Positions 36,115-47,450 of a stretch of 64,000 nt of DNA are shown in pieces. The position numbers and the translations under genes were made by a program. The notes under the pieces were generated by a model that did no database searches, was not told the DNA's origin, and was given only the letters and a program-made list of their open reading frames with translations. The DNA comes from Pholiota molesta (taxonomy: Eukaryota > Basidiomycota > Agaricomycetes > Agaricales > Strophariaceae), in NCBI GenBank assembly GCA_014925825.1, contig JACGCK010000105.1, forward strand, positions 99,137 to 163,136, in the 5' to 3' direction. How positions within the stretch are numbered: position 1 is the first letter of the stretch; each line of letters starts with the position of its first letter.

Positions 36115-38435
36115 ATGAACCCCGACAAAGGCAAAAGGAAACGCTCTCCGAGTCCAGTAGAGGACCTCAGGCGCCGGCAGCGGCGACACGCGTCGCACTC
36201 CAGTGAGCAAATGGACTGGTATCCGTATGAACAGCAGCAGGCCTCAGGCTCCACAACGACGGCGCCGCCCATGGTGGAGTGGCGCGCTCATCCCACTTGG
36301 GGGCCCTCAACATCGTGTCACCACCCTCCTGAAACAGAGGGAAAAAACATGACGGGCCTGCGACGGAAATACGTGCGCGTTCGAGACCAGGAAGACGCGC
36401 TAGCCACTGGTGAGTCGTGATCCCTCGACCTCGCTTCGCGGTCTCGTCATCACCCTTTCGCGACAGACACAGAAGCTGGGCGCATAGAGCGCCCGCGCTG
36501 GAACTTCTCGTACACTGTACGTGGCGTCGGTGAGTAGATAGCATTCCTTCACGAAACACCCAGATTTTGACTCGCTTGATAAGTAGAAACGCCGCAAACG
36601 AGCAACGAAGGTTCCACCCAAGGGTGGAATCAAAACACAACTTTTCGATCTGGGAGTGCCGTAGGTGCTGACCAGATCACCAACAACCCCGACGAAAATG
36701 TCGGGCCCTCACAAGCCCGAACACACTCCCTGATGTAAGTTAATTGTGATCCCACCCTTCAATGATGGTCTGATCGTTGTGCTAGGGGTTCGCATTTGGG
36801 CCTTCAGACCAGGCCGGACGATGGCCGGCCGGAGCAGGAGAGGGTCACCGACGTGCTTTATTCAGCAGGGTGCGAAATTGAGCACTATTGAACATCAGTA
36901 TCAGGCTGATTTTCACCACAGGCATCCGCGCCAATATGGGGAAATGAGTTACTATGACCCACCGAGTCAGAGCCCTCGGGATGAAAGAGACATCGAGCAA
37001 GACTTGTAAGTCTAGTCCAGTCATACCTGAAAAAATTAGCCGTGATCATCTCGTAAGGTATAGAAACCATCACAATGCAGGATTTGGCAGCTCAGCAGCC
37101 CCGCCGCAAAATTCGTCGTATTCGGAGCTTGAGTATGCACTGGGGCCACCATCATCATCATCGTCGTCGGCGGCGGCGTCGTCATCATTCGCTTCAGTTT
37201 CCACATCGGGGCCGTCTTTACACTCCTCGCCTACGCCAAGCAGCGCGTTTCCGTCAACACTGTCATCGAATCTGGCTGATAGTAGTCAGATTTCATCATC
37301 TGAATTCAGGACGAACGTACATCAGAATTCCTCACCAACATTTTTTTCCGGGACAGCGTCATCGTCGTCGTTGCCACAGCCGCCACCGCTCGCTGGCGCC
37401 CCACGAGAGTCCGTACTTGTGGAATATTCCGTAGCGAATCAGAGGAATCCAACGTCTCGGATGGGTGGGACACCGCTGGTCGCGTCGAGGGGCACATTTC
37501 CACCGTCCTCATCATCGGAACTGCCTGGTTATATCCAGAGGTTGATGTCTGGATCCATGGCGAATGAACATGAGACCGCATCGACGCGGCTGCCCCGGAG
37601 GTCGTCGCCGTCCTCGCCCCCACCGTCCCTCTCAGATCCCATGTCCTCGTCGCGGCCAAACGCACTATCAACACCCTCGAGCTGGAGTATTCCGGTTTCT
37701 TCATCAACCACCTTGCCCGCGGTATCGATTCCATCGAGCGGAGCATTGCCGTCGTCGCCATCTTCTGAACTGGCGGGTTATATCCGGAGGGTGATGTTTG
37801 GATTCATGCCCGAATATAAGGCCCCACCATCAACAAGATTCCACGAGACGTCGACGTCGACGGCATCATCGCCATCATCGGCGCCGCCGCCGCCGTCACA
37901 CTCTGGCACCCAATGGCAGTCCGCACCGGCGGACCATCCTGGAGCAAATCAAGAGAATCGAATGCCTTGGATGGGTGACGGACCCCCACAGCTGGTCGCG
38001 TCGAACGGCGTATTTTCGCCATCGTCCTCGAAACTAGTTAGCGATATACCAGTTTCAGCATCTGGATTCGCGGCCAACGGTTATCAGACCTACTCACAGC
38101 CGTGGTCCTCTGAGACGTCGTCGTCGTCGTCGCCGCCACCGTCACTCTCAGATCCCACATTTTCGTCGTGGCCAAATGTCCTGTCGCGATCATCAATCCC
38201 CAATATTCCTTCCTCGTCATCAAGCGCCTTACCGGCCGTATCGAATGCACCGAACGGCGCAATACCGTCGTCGTCATCGTCGGAACTGACAGGTGATACT
38301 CAGAGGTCAACGTCGGGATTTGCAACTGACATATATCATGACTTACCAACACGGTTCTCTGGGACGTCGTCGTCGTTGTGGCCACCGCCGCCCCGCCGCC
38401 GCCACTCGCTGGCGCCCCATGGGAGTCTTCACTGA
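36115..38435 (+). CDS. Serine/proline-rich repeat protein, copy B (strict reading frame)
   Basis: Exons 36115-36409, 36467-36529, 36587-36734, 36786-36869, 36922-37005, 37091-38435 give 672 aa; five short GT-AG introns (51-85 bp) all keep frame and several borders are conserved in copy A. The N-terminus is basic (KGKRKRSPSP, DLRRRQRRHAS), like a nuclear localisation signal. The last exon encodes degenerate repeats of roughly 100-150 residues, each with SSSEL-GYI-R--SG-MA followed by SSSPPP and LSDPMSS blocks. Family and role unknown; a nuclear, disordered protein is a guess. Internal repeats and copy A show that the ancestral frame went on: near 38383-38399 (a CCG-rich run) it shifts, so this frame ends early at 38435. 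Confidence 0.55.
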
Positions 38436-39420
38436 TGGGTTACTTTGCAGCGAATCAGCAGGATCCAACGTCTTGGGTGGGTGGGGATCCGACCGCCTCG
38501 AGCGGCGCATTTCCGCCATTGCCATCATTTGAACCGGCTGGCCATATACAGAGATCAGTGTCTGGATTCATGGCCAATGGGGATCAGGCCTCACCGACAA
38601 GGCTTCCCGAGACGACGCCGACGTCGTCGTCGTTATCGTCATTGCCGCAGCCGCAGCCCTCGCTCCCAGGTCCCATGTCCTCGTGGCCAAATGCCCTGCC
38701 GTCGTTGTCGACGTCGAATACCATGTTACCAGAGCCAGCTAACTATGCTCCGACATCAACGTCCCGATATACAACAGCAACAAATGGGGGCTACTCACCG
38801 GACATATCCTCCTATACATGTTTGCTGCCTCCGCCGCCACCGATCGCAAACTTCACAACACGATCCCCGTCCTGGTCCAAGGGACCTGTCCCTGCGCCGT
38901 TTCAGGACAAGTGGACAACGACGCCGAATCGCACTGAGGACCCCCTGCTCCAGGCGTGCCGTCACGAGCGCGTAACGAGGAAGCACGAGAGCTACAACTG
39001 GCTCAGCAATACGATAGCGCTGACGTTGCGGACGTTGACTCACCCTCTTCTTCCTCTGACGGCGGGGCATCGCCACCTACAGCATCGCCGTCGTTGTCGT
39101 CGTCGCCACCACCAGCGTCGTCGTCGTCGTCATCCCCGTCCCAACATGCCGCCGCTCCCACTGGCACATCGTCATCAAGTACACCAACGGAAATGCCAGA
39201 GAGCTGTGCGCTTCTTCTGTGGCTGGTGCGGAATATCAGTCCCCCAGCGTTCCTGTGGTTGATCAGCCATTTGTTCTTGGTGTTACCCCGGTCCACTGCC
39301 GCCAACATCCAGATGGTCCGCGACGCGGCGCAGATGCACGGTACCGCATTGGAGGACGTCGACGAGTTCCTGGAGAGGGCGTTCAGGGGCGCTTCTAAAG
39401 GCAAAGCACGTATGGACTAA
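38436..39420 (+). pseudogene. Out-of-frame C-terminal part of serine-rich protein B
   Basis: Continues the repeats in a second frame (PPPLAGAPWESSLMGYF, FEPAGHIQRSVSGFMANG) and, after another one-base loss near 38937-38944 compared with copy A, in a third frame: RARNEEARELQLAQQYD, then LWLVRNISPPAFLWLISHL, IQMVRDAAQMHG, EDVDEFLERAFRG and a natural-looking end GKARMD with TAA at 39418-39420. The last block is the most conserved part between copies A and B, so it is probably the functional domain. Either the gene is newly broken or the GC-rich repeats contain base-calling errors. Confidence 0.6.
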
Positions 39421-40192
39421 CGATTTTGTACCAGGTGCGTCCATCGCTTCGCACGTTCCATTTGAGCGGTCGTTAACCTGTGTATAGAATACGGATTGGC
39501 TGGTGGCAAGGCAGTCAGTGCAGCAGGAGCGCATCGTGCGCAGTTGGAGACTGTCGATTCGCCGTAGACGTTGGATGGAAATGCTATCGACGCCGGGAAG
39601 AAGATAACAGGATGACACGATTCTTCCGCAATTCTGTCGAAGCTCGACCGGCGCGTGACACGATGATCGAATTAGGGATTAGGAAAAGGTTGGGAAAAGG
39701 GACACAAAAGAAAGCCGATGAAGGGAAATTATGGTACCAATGTCCTGAAGGCCTATAAGTATACCTTTGCCCAGATGCGCTTATATAGAGATTGAGATAC
39801 CCCGAGTATTCATGTACTCACCGAGACCCGATATATTGTTTTGCTGATTATTCTCTATCTCGTCTGAATTGGCTTTAAATGCTTTATCACATGTACATGC
39901 ATATTACACGCATGGGAAGCAAGGAGTCCAAGGACTCTGGCTTAGTGGATGTAGTAGATTTTTGTCGGCATCAATTTGGTTTGACAAAAATTCGGGATGA
40001 ATTCCGAAGAACACAAAGCTTGCACAAAGCAATTAGATATCAAAGAAACCAAAAAGAAACACATAATTTTTTTTTCTTTCTACCTTCCAAATAATTGAGT
40101 AATGCAGTCTATTGATGGCATGCAGTAGTACGACCACAAGGAGATCTGGAGCAATGGAAATTAAACGCAGCCCACAAATAGTATGTCTACTA
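39421..40192. other. Intergenic; contains the empty MITE site
   Basis: The block 39801-40070 pairs with 31084-31340. The sequence GAGTATTC at about 39801 corresponds to the insertion point of the MITE at 30806. No gene. Confidence 0.5.
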
Positions 40193-41300
40193 TCAGACTG
40201 CAGACATTGTACTTAGTGTATCGCCTATAGTCGACTCGTCGCGATGAGCAAAAAACTGGATATTTGATTTGGGCGCTACATCAACTTCCTTTTGCCTTTC
40301 TTCAACGCGATGGCGAGCAGCGCGAATGAGTATTAAATTAAATGCGATTCCAGTCATCGACATGTTCTAGAATTTTATGAATTTTATTATGTTAGCGCAA
40401 AACCTACCCAGAGAACGAAATACGTACGATACTTGAGATCATAAAAATTGCATAGCCATTGTTTGGTGTCCACCAGGATATGAACTGCGCAATGGCCACA
40501 GCGAGATATAAGGAACCCGACTCAATCAAAATTCGCATTACAAATTGAAGTTGGTGTATCGCAGGCTTCGCAACGCTCGCTTTGGATTCTCGCGCCACCA
40601 GGTAGATGCGTCGAACGATCATGACTAAAACAATTTTTCAATCATTTCCATGTCAGGATGGGCGTTTAAACTCTTTCGTAGACGTACGTACACGTAGCAT
40701 AGCTATTGAGAACGATCGTCAAGCCCAAAAGGGCATCATAATCGTTCCTGGTCCTACGGCCGTGTTGACCAGTTTCCATGTCTTCAAGATTGACGGACTT
40801 GGCGCGAGTTCGCAGTATGCTTGCAAGACCGTAAGCACCAAGCCTCCGAGCCACGAAAGAATGGGTAGTGCCACGGCCCAGTGTGATTTGGCATAAATAA
40901 TCCAGCAGCGATAGATCTTGATATTCGTTTGTTAGGTCGTTATGCTTAAGTTTGGTAAGTAAATACGCACTGACCAGGACAGCGTCCGCAAGAAGAGTCG
41001 ATACAGCGGCGTTTGTGCACTGAGGTACCATAAAGATGACGCCCCCCGGATTCGGATATATAGGGATAAACTCACTGATAGAACATCCATCCAGAGTAAC
41101 ATTGTAGCTGACTGGAGCGGGTCCACAGCAGGCGTTGTCTGGTTCTCAACCACAATCATACTACTGCGGAGATCGAGCGCCCTGGAAGTCGTCGAAAGCG
41201 CCCAGAGGATGATGGTGATGGAGAGCATTGCCCAATTTATCCTCTTGCGCGTTTTCCAGCCCTCGTCCGCGAAGACGAGCCATCGCAAGCAGTGGAACAT
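40193..41300 (-). pseudogene. Fungal multi-span membrane protein, damaged
   Basis: Exons (minus): 41300-41076, 41019-40975, 40916-40692, 40624-40428, 40366-40193, separated by 56-67 bp GT-AG introns. The product has about six membrane spans (INWAMLSITIILWAL, VALPILSWLGGLVLTVL, RILIESGSLYLAVAIAQF, MTGIAFNLILI) and the RCW--Y and ESG motifs of a large receptor-like family of basidiomycetes whose function is unknown. Two defects: the third exon is one base short (225 instead of 226 nt; GCTTGACG where GCTTTGACG is expected, near 40710), and no first exon with the usual first span is found upstream of the in-frame ATG at 41300. Probably inactive. Confidence 0.6.
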
Positions 41301-42475
41301 GAAGAGAGAACCATTGGAAGTTGGCAGGTTTCGATAAATTGGATGACTTTTTCACTGTCAACGAGAAGGCGACACAGGATCGACACTTAGACTTTAATAA
41401 TCTCCCATGTATTCCCTACCGAATTGCACAGTCTAATAGACGCGGTCCCCATTTTACTCGGAACTTTATCTCGCGAAAAACCCACCTTCGATCTTCGATT
41501 TCATTCCTCTCTCGACTGGAGGGGCTGTGTTAGCTCAACATGTGCGCAAATCCCGTTGGATTAAGTATTTCAATGAAGTGTTCGGTACTCAAAGCCCCGC
41601 ATTCCGCACTTAGTATATGCTTAACATTAAAACAAGGGTAACACTATGAACAAAGCGGCGAAGGTGGCAAGAAGACGATAAGCTGAGGGCACCTAAAAGT
41701 TCGTGACGAAGTCCATGCTCGATTGTGGCTCGGAGAAAAAGGCCCTGAGAATAAACAAACACCAACACGACGGATCGAGCCGTGGCCTTCTTCCTTCCCC
41801 ACCTCCACTCTAATCTTCGCAAGCGAACATGACGAGATGCACAGGACGCGTAAGCACAATCGAAACACCGGGTAACAATGAGCAGAGCACTCAAGGGTGC
41901 TGGTTGTATCGGTGAGAATCAGACTAGGATGGCTCGAATGGCTGCTGAACGCGCTGATTCAATCGCTGACGATACGCAAGATAGCGCAGGCCTACCGCCC
42001 ATTGTTGTCAGGCCTGACGAATCCTAGTCTCTGACCTCTAGCGAGTCGCGTCTCCCGCGCACGCCCCCAACACCCGGCCCATCCACACTATCTTTTGAAC
42101 TATGTAGCGGAACTTATATGCGACGCTCAGCGCAGATATGAGCGGTTGGTTCGGGCCTGCCGGGCCAACTGGCATGTATCGAATGCCACTCTGTCTCATG
42201 GAGGATGCGACCTTGATGGCGACGCGCTGTGGCATTTGAAGGATTCGTAGAGGTATTTTCATGAAAAATTGCGTTCTGTTTGACCGTTTTGACTTATCCT
42301 CAACTCCTCGCGCAGCGCAACTCCATCTCAATTCGCGCCTCTTGGTGTCCATCGCACCCCACGATACCCCACACTCAGCCCGACCTCGCCGCCTTTGCAT
42401 GCCCTCGGCTAGCGCCCATCCCATCACGCCGCGCTTCAATGCATTCCATCCGCCAAAGCGGACAGTGCAACCACC
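41301..42475. other. Intergenic, no supportable gene
   Basis: Open frames of 60-150 codons on both strands overlap each other and none has a recognisable domain. The right edge is the breakpoint of the segmental duplication. Confidence 0.45.
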
Positions 42476-42550
42476 GACGTGCTTAGCGTGCATGGTGGAG
42501 CGGCACCTGCGTGGTCATTCATCGATGATATCACTGTGTTCGAATTGTAA
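42476..42550 (+). pseudogene. Truncated tail of secreted PAN/apple-like gene
   Basis: Encodes DVLSVHGGAAPAWSFIDD and ITVFEL with a TAA, i.e. only the last 24 codons of the family; nearest to gene 3 (one substitution in the peptide). Upstream similarity stops abruptly at 42476, which marks a duplication breakpoint. Confidence 0.85.
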
Positions 42551-42931
42551 ACGTGAAATTGGAGATAATTGTATTCTTGTTGTCTTGCTCGGCTTCTCCT
42601 TCTATTTATTACGATGATGGCTTTCTTATTGGTGATAGGTCTGGAAATCCCTTTTGTAACTATATAAGACACAACTTCGATAGCCCTATTGACAAACCAT
42701 GTCGATAAGTTAAAAGTGTCCGCAAAAATTCGTATATAGTGTACAAATTATCCAGTAACTCAAAGTTCATCATACAATTCGAAAGCAAAGTGCGAAATCG
42801 AGACGCTTTGCCTATACTTACTTGGCAGGCCGCAGAATGCTAAATGGATTTCCATATCAAAAATATTCGAGGGTCTTCGATCTTTGTTGGGGCAGAACTT
42901 CGACGCAGAACTTCGACGCTCGAAAACTGCC

Positions 42932-43371
42932 CTATAGAGGCCTGGGCGAACGTCGACGCGGATGGTCTGTACGGCGAAAGGGAGGAATTTGAAGCCGAGC
43001 ACGAGAGGCAGCTGATACGCTATTGGGAAGGAGATCGGTGGCGGATGGTGATGTTGAACGGTCAGCTGAGCTGGGACGAGTGCTCCTGCTAATGCTACGC
43101 GCCCTAGGTGAGGACGAAGACATTGACGGCGATTTCCAATGGCGGCGGGTAGCTGAGGCAGAAACGACTGCAGCGTGGCCGCGCGTAGCAGTCAAAGAGC
43201 GAGGGACGCTGGGAGCGCGAGAAGATGAAGAAAAAGATGTAATGTCAATTGCAACAGGGAATACCGTGGCGAGTTCATCGGGCGTGGAAATCGTGTAGTG
43301 GGTGGTTTTTGGGTGCGGGCGATGATGTTGGAAATATCGGTTTGTAGTCGGCGCATATCGAACATTCCGCC
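42932..43371 (-). pseudogene. Decayed C-terminal tail of NLR-3
   Basis: Contains the equivalent of the last NLR-2 exon: CGIFVPEHAHEAECSICADY in one frame, then TTHYTISTPDELA and the serine-rich tail (RSISRSTRPSSADRSTSPS) in another. One base is missing at the acceptor (CATCAAG versus CATCAGAG) so the spliced message enters the wrong frame and stops at 43372. A second shift lies between the Cys/His motif and the serine tail. Confidence 0.65.
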
Positions 43372-45905
43372 TCATGGGCGTGCTCGGGAACAAAAATGCC
43401 GCATCTTGATGAAGAAGCGTCGCGCGTCAGTGATCTCGGTGAACGAACATACATGCTGAATAAGACCACATACCTTTATGTATTGTAGAGCAGAATTGGC
43501 CATTCTCTCCCTTCCTTCAGTGATGGGATCGTGATAGTCGTCCTCGTACTGAACAGCGAGCTCCCACAAAAGTCGTGCCAATTTCGGGTCCTCTGGCGCA
43601 GCAGCGAGAATCAGGGGAAAGTAAACTAACTCGGCAGATTTGATCTTGAGCCATTCCGATCCAAATTCAGGATCAATGATATCCGAGGGATATTCGACCA
43701 CAATTGGAATATGGACGCCACCGCTTGAATATTATTTTGCGTCAGATGTCAAAATCCACTGTACAGCACAACATTGGTAGGCATACCTTCGAGAAAGTAC
43801 CTTTACAATCGCTTCCGCCAGTTCCCCAAACTTGACTTGATCCGCAAAGCAAACCCCAGCTCGGGAAGAATCAGTGAAGAAGTTTTGAAGAGTACTGCGT
43901 TCATTAAATTGAGCATAGATAGACGCTATGTCTTGGAACCGGAATAATTCCATGTCTAGCTTCCTGAGACGAATCATGTCGGGATAAGGCAGACCATGAA
44001 TTAGTATTTTGAAGATATCCGATAAATACTGGTCAGCATTGCCTGCAGTTCTGAAGACGGCGGAAATATGGCGCTGAATAGATTCAGGATATTTTTGGTA
44101 TCGGTTACGAATCCAGTCGTCAAACTCATCTCTTAATCGTCGATATAAGGCTATATTGGTTTCACTACACTGTCATAAGTAGCATCATCAGCAACATATG
44201 CAGGGCTGATCAAATAGGAGGTAAGTCATACCTCGGTTCGCAAATGGTCGAAGAAAGCATCCCATTTTGTAAGATAGAACACTTCCATTGGGATATTCGA
44301 GAGGAAATTCATCAGAGAAAAGTTCTTCAAATCGGTCACAAGCTCTTCCGTATGGGGGACTTCAAGATAGTGACGTATAAATCCGTTCAATATGGTAGAG
44401 AATCTAAGATTGCTCTTATACTCCTTTTCTGACGCTGTAGTGATGTACCTGAGAAGACGTCGCGCGAGATCTGTATGTCGTAACGTAGCATCAAGAAAGA
44501 AGCGCTCTGTACGGCTTTTATCCATAAGAAAGTCGTGCAGAGAGGCGTGGTACAGTCGAAGACCATTGTTATTCTCGCCGCTGTCCGATGTCGGTACTTG
44601 AACGAGGGCATGCATGTCGGTGAGGGCAGTCGCAACGTCTCCAGGTTCGTATCCCAGGAGTGTTTCGATTAAATCAACAGACAGGTAGTAGGCGTAACCG
44701 GTTTGCAAGAAGACAAGCGCGAGGATCTCAAGAACTCGAGTTATATCCTCGACAGATGACAGGATGAGGTCATATAGAGAATCTAGCTGCACGAACGGGG
44801 TATCCTTTCCGCGATCTGCCAAGCCGCGGATGATTTTGAGCTGCTTCATTGGATTGCGCCGCGAAGATTCAACGTATTTCATGACTGTCGAGGCATAGAT
44901 AAATTGTCCAGAGGCATTCCGAACGAGATAGTCGATGTCCTCTTCGCTTGGCCATGCGACCGGAAGGGCGTTACGTGAGGGGTGTATGTCTCTGATCTCG
45001 CTGAATTTCGCAGACAGGAATATACGAATGTCATCGTTATTTTGATAATCCTCGTCGAGCGGCAGTCCTTGCATCAAGGACTGTAGAGGTTCCATGTTAA
45101 ACGTTTGTCGAATGATGTGTTCGGGTCGGCTAGCGACAAGGAAGATAAGCGGGATGCGTAGTTGTTGAGTGGATGTGACAAGAGCTTGTAGGAGCTCCTT
45201 CTGCGCCGTTTCTGCGTTGGCTTCATCCAAGCCATCTATGACAACGAGTCTGGGTTGAATGATAGGAGTTTGCGTGAGATCGCCTGTAGCATTATTAAGA
45301 GGTTTGATGATCAAGGCTTGCATCTGGCTTAAGAGCGTACGGGAGAAGACGAGAGGATCCTGCTTTATCGCGACTGCGATGTGTGCACGAACCTCAGGAA
45401 TTGATATGGAGAGTTGATAGGAGATGGATGCAATGAATCGCGAGGTGTCGTTGCGTTCAATTCCGGTGCGAGAGAAGAAGAATGACGCGACAAGGAGTCC
45501 TTCTTTGGCGAAGATCTCAGCGACAGATTGGGCAATCGCTGTCTTGCCCGACCCCGCTGGACCATATATCCAGGTGATCAACTTCTTGCGAAGTTCTGGG
45601 TTCCGCACCCAGTGTTGGATTTCCGCGAGGATCGCCAGGCGTGTCTGGGGATAACATCTCGGAGGATCGCCTCGCTCGGCCGCATCGTAAAACGCTCCGG
45701 CGGCGACGTTCTGATGGAGGAGATCGAGACCTACAGAAAACATATGAACAATTCATCAATATTCATTGCTTAAACTCTCAGAACAAGCGCGATATGTACC
45801 TCGGTTACTGCTGGCTTTTGGGTCTCCGGTATGGAAATGGGCGTCGCCTTGAACGCTTGTAAACTGACCTCCTTCGATTACAGGCTGATACGCTCTGTTG
45901 AACAT
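43372..45905 (-). CDS. NACHT/NLR-like P-loop NTPase, tail-truncated (NLR-3)
   Basis: Exons (minus): 45905-45800, 45730-44232, 44169-43787, 43723-43474, 43404-43372 (756 aa). The long exon is exactly as long as in NLR-2 (1499 nt). Walker A GPAGSGKTAI, Walker B LVVIDGLDEA and sensor LVASRPEH are intact. The last exon is only 11 codons because of an indel at its acceptor; since intron 4 here is 69 nt with no stop, spliced and unspliced messages end at the same codon. It therefore lacks the Cys/His cluster and serine tail of NLR-2 but keeps the whole NTPase and helical region. Probably functional as a short form, possibly a regulator or a decaying gene. Confidence 0.78.
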
Positions 45906-46331
45906 CGCGCAGCGCGGACGGCACAGGCTGATTGGAGAACGATGAGAGGATTGTTACTGATGATCGATAATCACAGCCTCAATGTTATTATTGACCATCG
46001 CGGTGGCATGAGAATCCGGAGGGCTTTTGAGGGCCTTGGTGCTTTTTGGGTTGTTTTTGGGAAGGTTGAACACCACCGTGGCCGGCCCCCGGGTTTCCGG
46101 CGGCTGTGTAATGAAGTTGCTTATGTTTGCCATTAGCCTCCCGGATTCGGTGATGCGCTCCGCGTCGTGGCAGAAAGTCGTCTTGCAGTTTCGACACTCA
46201 CTTCGCGATACCCCAGATGGCACATCTCCTGCGCGCATACAAGTATGTACGTCCAATCCGATTTAAATCTTGACTCAAGGCGTTCGCCATGGGAGCACAA
46301 CTCTTGGAACGTTGCGTCGAGCGGTGGCCAG
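45906..46331. other. Spacer between NLR-3 and the Mpv17-family gene
   Basis: Divergent promoter region. Similarity to the NLR-2 upstream region ends near 46108, so the duplication edge falls close to the 5' end of the Mpv17-family gene. Confidence 0.5.
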
Positions 46332-47450
46332 ATGCGCCACGAAGAACTTCAGCTTGTCTGCCCACTACGAGCTTGCTCTTGCGCGTGCGCCTCGCTTGGT
46401 CTTGAGGCCCACTATTTTACCATGATGCTTTTGCTGAAACATTTCTTGCAGTGCGGCGTTGATTCGGCGACCCATGGTGACCCAATCCGTCACTGCTGCA
46501 GTTCTCTTCGGCGCTGGGGACATCGTGGCTCAGCAGGCGATCGAGGGGAAGGGGAAGAACCATGACGTGCGTACACTATTTTTCTGAGGCTGAAGCATAT
46601 CTCATCCATGTGTCGCACCTCTTTTCGATATAGTTTTTCCGGACTGCACGATTAACGTTTTACGGAGGTATGTAAAATTTGTTTTCCATGTCTTCTTTTC
46701 CTATAGTTCTTGTTCTGTACAGGCGCTCTATTCGGTCCTGCCATGACAACATGGTACGCCTTCCTCAATCGTGTCAAGTTTCCCAGTCCCACAAAGGCCC
46801 TCATTTATAGAGTCGGTCGTCTGTTTATGCCTTGCACGACTGCTACTGACGGAACCTGTTTAGGTGTGGTTAGACCAGGCACTGCTTACTCCGGGTACGT
46901 TTCTTCCCTTCCATTGCGAGCCGTTCTGATGATTTGCTTGCGTTACCAGTGGCCGTCGGATTTTTCTACAGCTCGATGAGTGTGTTGGAAGGCAAACCGG
47001 AGGAAGCCGTTGAGCGTGTTCAAGCGGTAAGTCCTACTTTGCTTGCAATTATATTTCAAAAATATTCAGGCCTACCCGCTCATGCGTGCAGGCATACGTC
47101 CCAACGCTCATACGTAACTGGTACGTCTCCTCATTCCCACCATTCACTCTGCCTTGGTCTTCGCCGACTAATTTTTGGATTTACAGGGGCGTGTTCATCC
47201 CTACACAGATTATCAACTTCTCCCTTACACCACCGCATCTGCGCTTTGTCGTTGTGAGCATTGTCAGCTTGTTCTGGAGTGCGTTTCCTTTCATACTGCA
47301 GCGATTCTGCCTCGTCACGTATGCTAACGCTTCCAACCCATTCGATCAGATACCTACCTAAGTGCTTCCAACGCAAGTCTTGATGCAGCCCAGTCTGCCG
47401 CCGCCGACTCAGAAGAATCAAGAGCGGAGAAGTTGAACAACGTCGATTAA
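46332..47450 (+). CDS. Mpv17/PMP22 (Sym1-like) membrane protein
   Basis: Exons 46332-46384 (uncertain), 46452-46566, 46634-46667, 46723-46811, 46864-46894, 46950-47026, 47092-47120, 47187-47278, 47350-47450; 206 aa. Frame holds across eight introns. Clear family motifs: ALIRRPMVTQSVTAAVLFG, GDIVAQQ, RTARLTFYGGALFGP, WYAFLNR, KALIYRVWLDQALLTPVAV, YVPTLIRNW, VFIPTQIINF, FVVVSIVSLFWNTYLS. Members are four-span proteins of the mitochondrial inner membrane or peroxisome; yeast Sym1 supports growth under heat and ethanol stress. The first exon (MRHEELQLVCPLRACSC) is weak and unlike usual N-termini; the ATG at 46474 is the alternative. Very small exons (29-34 nt) are typical of basidiomycetes. Confidence 0.88.

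Larger units (their letters stand above)
42476..46108. repeat. Segmental duplication, unit 2
   Basis: Counterpart of 27138-30790, same orientation. Begins inside the last exon of a secreted-protein gene, contains the third NACHT gene and its upstream region, and ends near CGGCTGTG about 220 bp before the Mpv17-family gene. Lacks the MITE of the other unit. Confidence 0.8.

Noticed and set aside
42038..42493. 151-codon minus frame at the duplication breakpoint
   Set aside because: Crosses the junction where duplicated and unique DNA meet, so it cannot be an ancestral gene; no homologue in the window.
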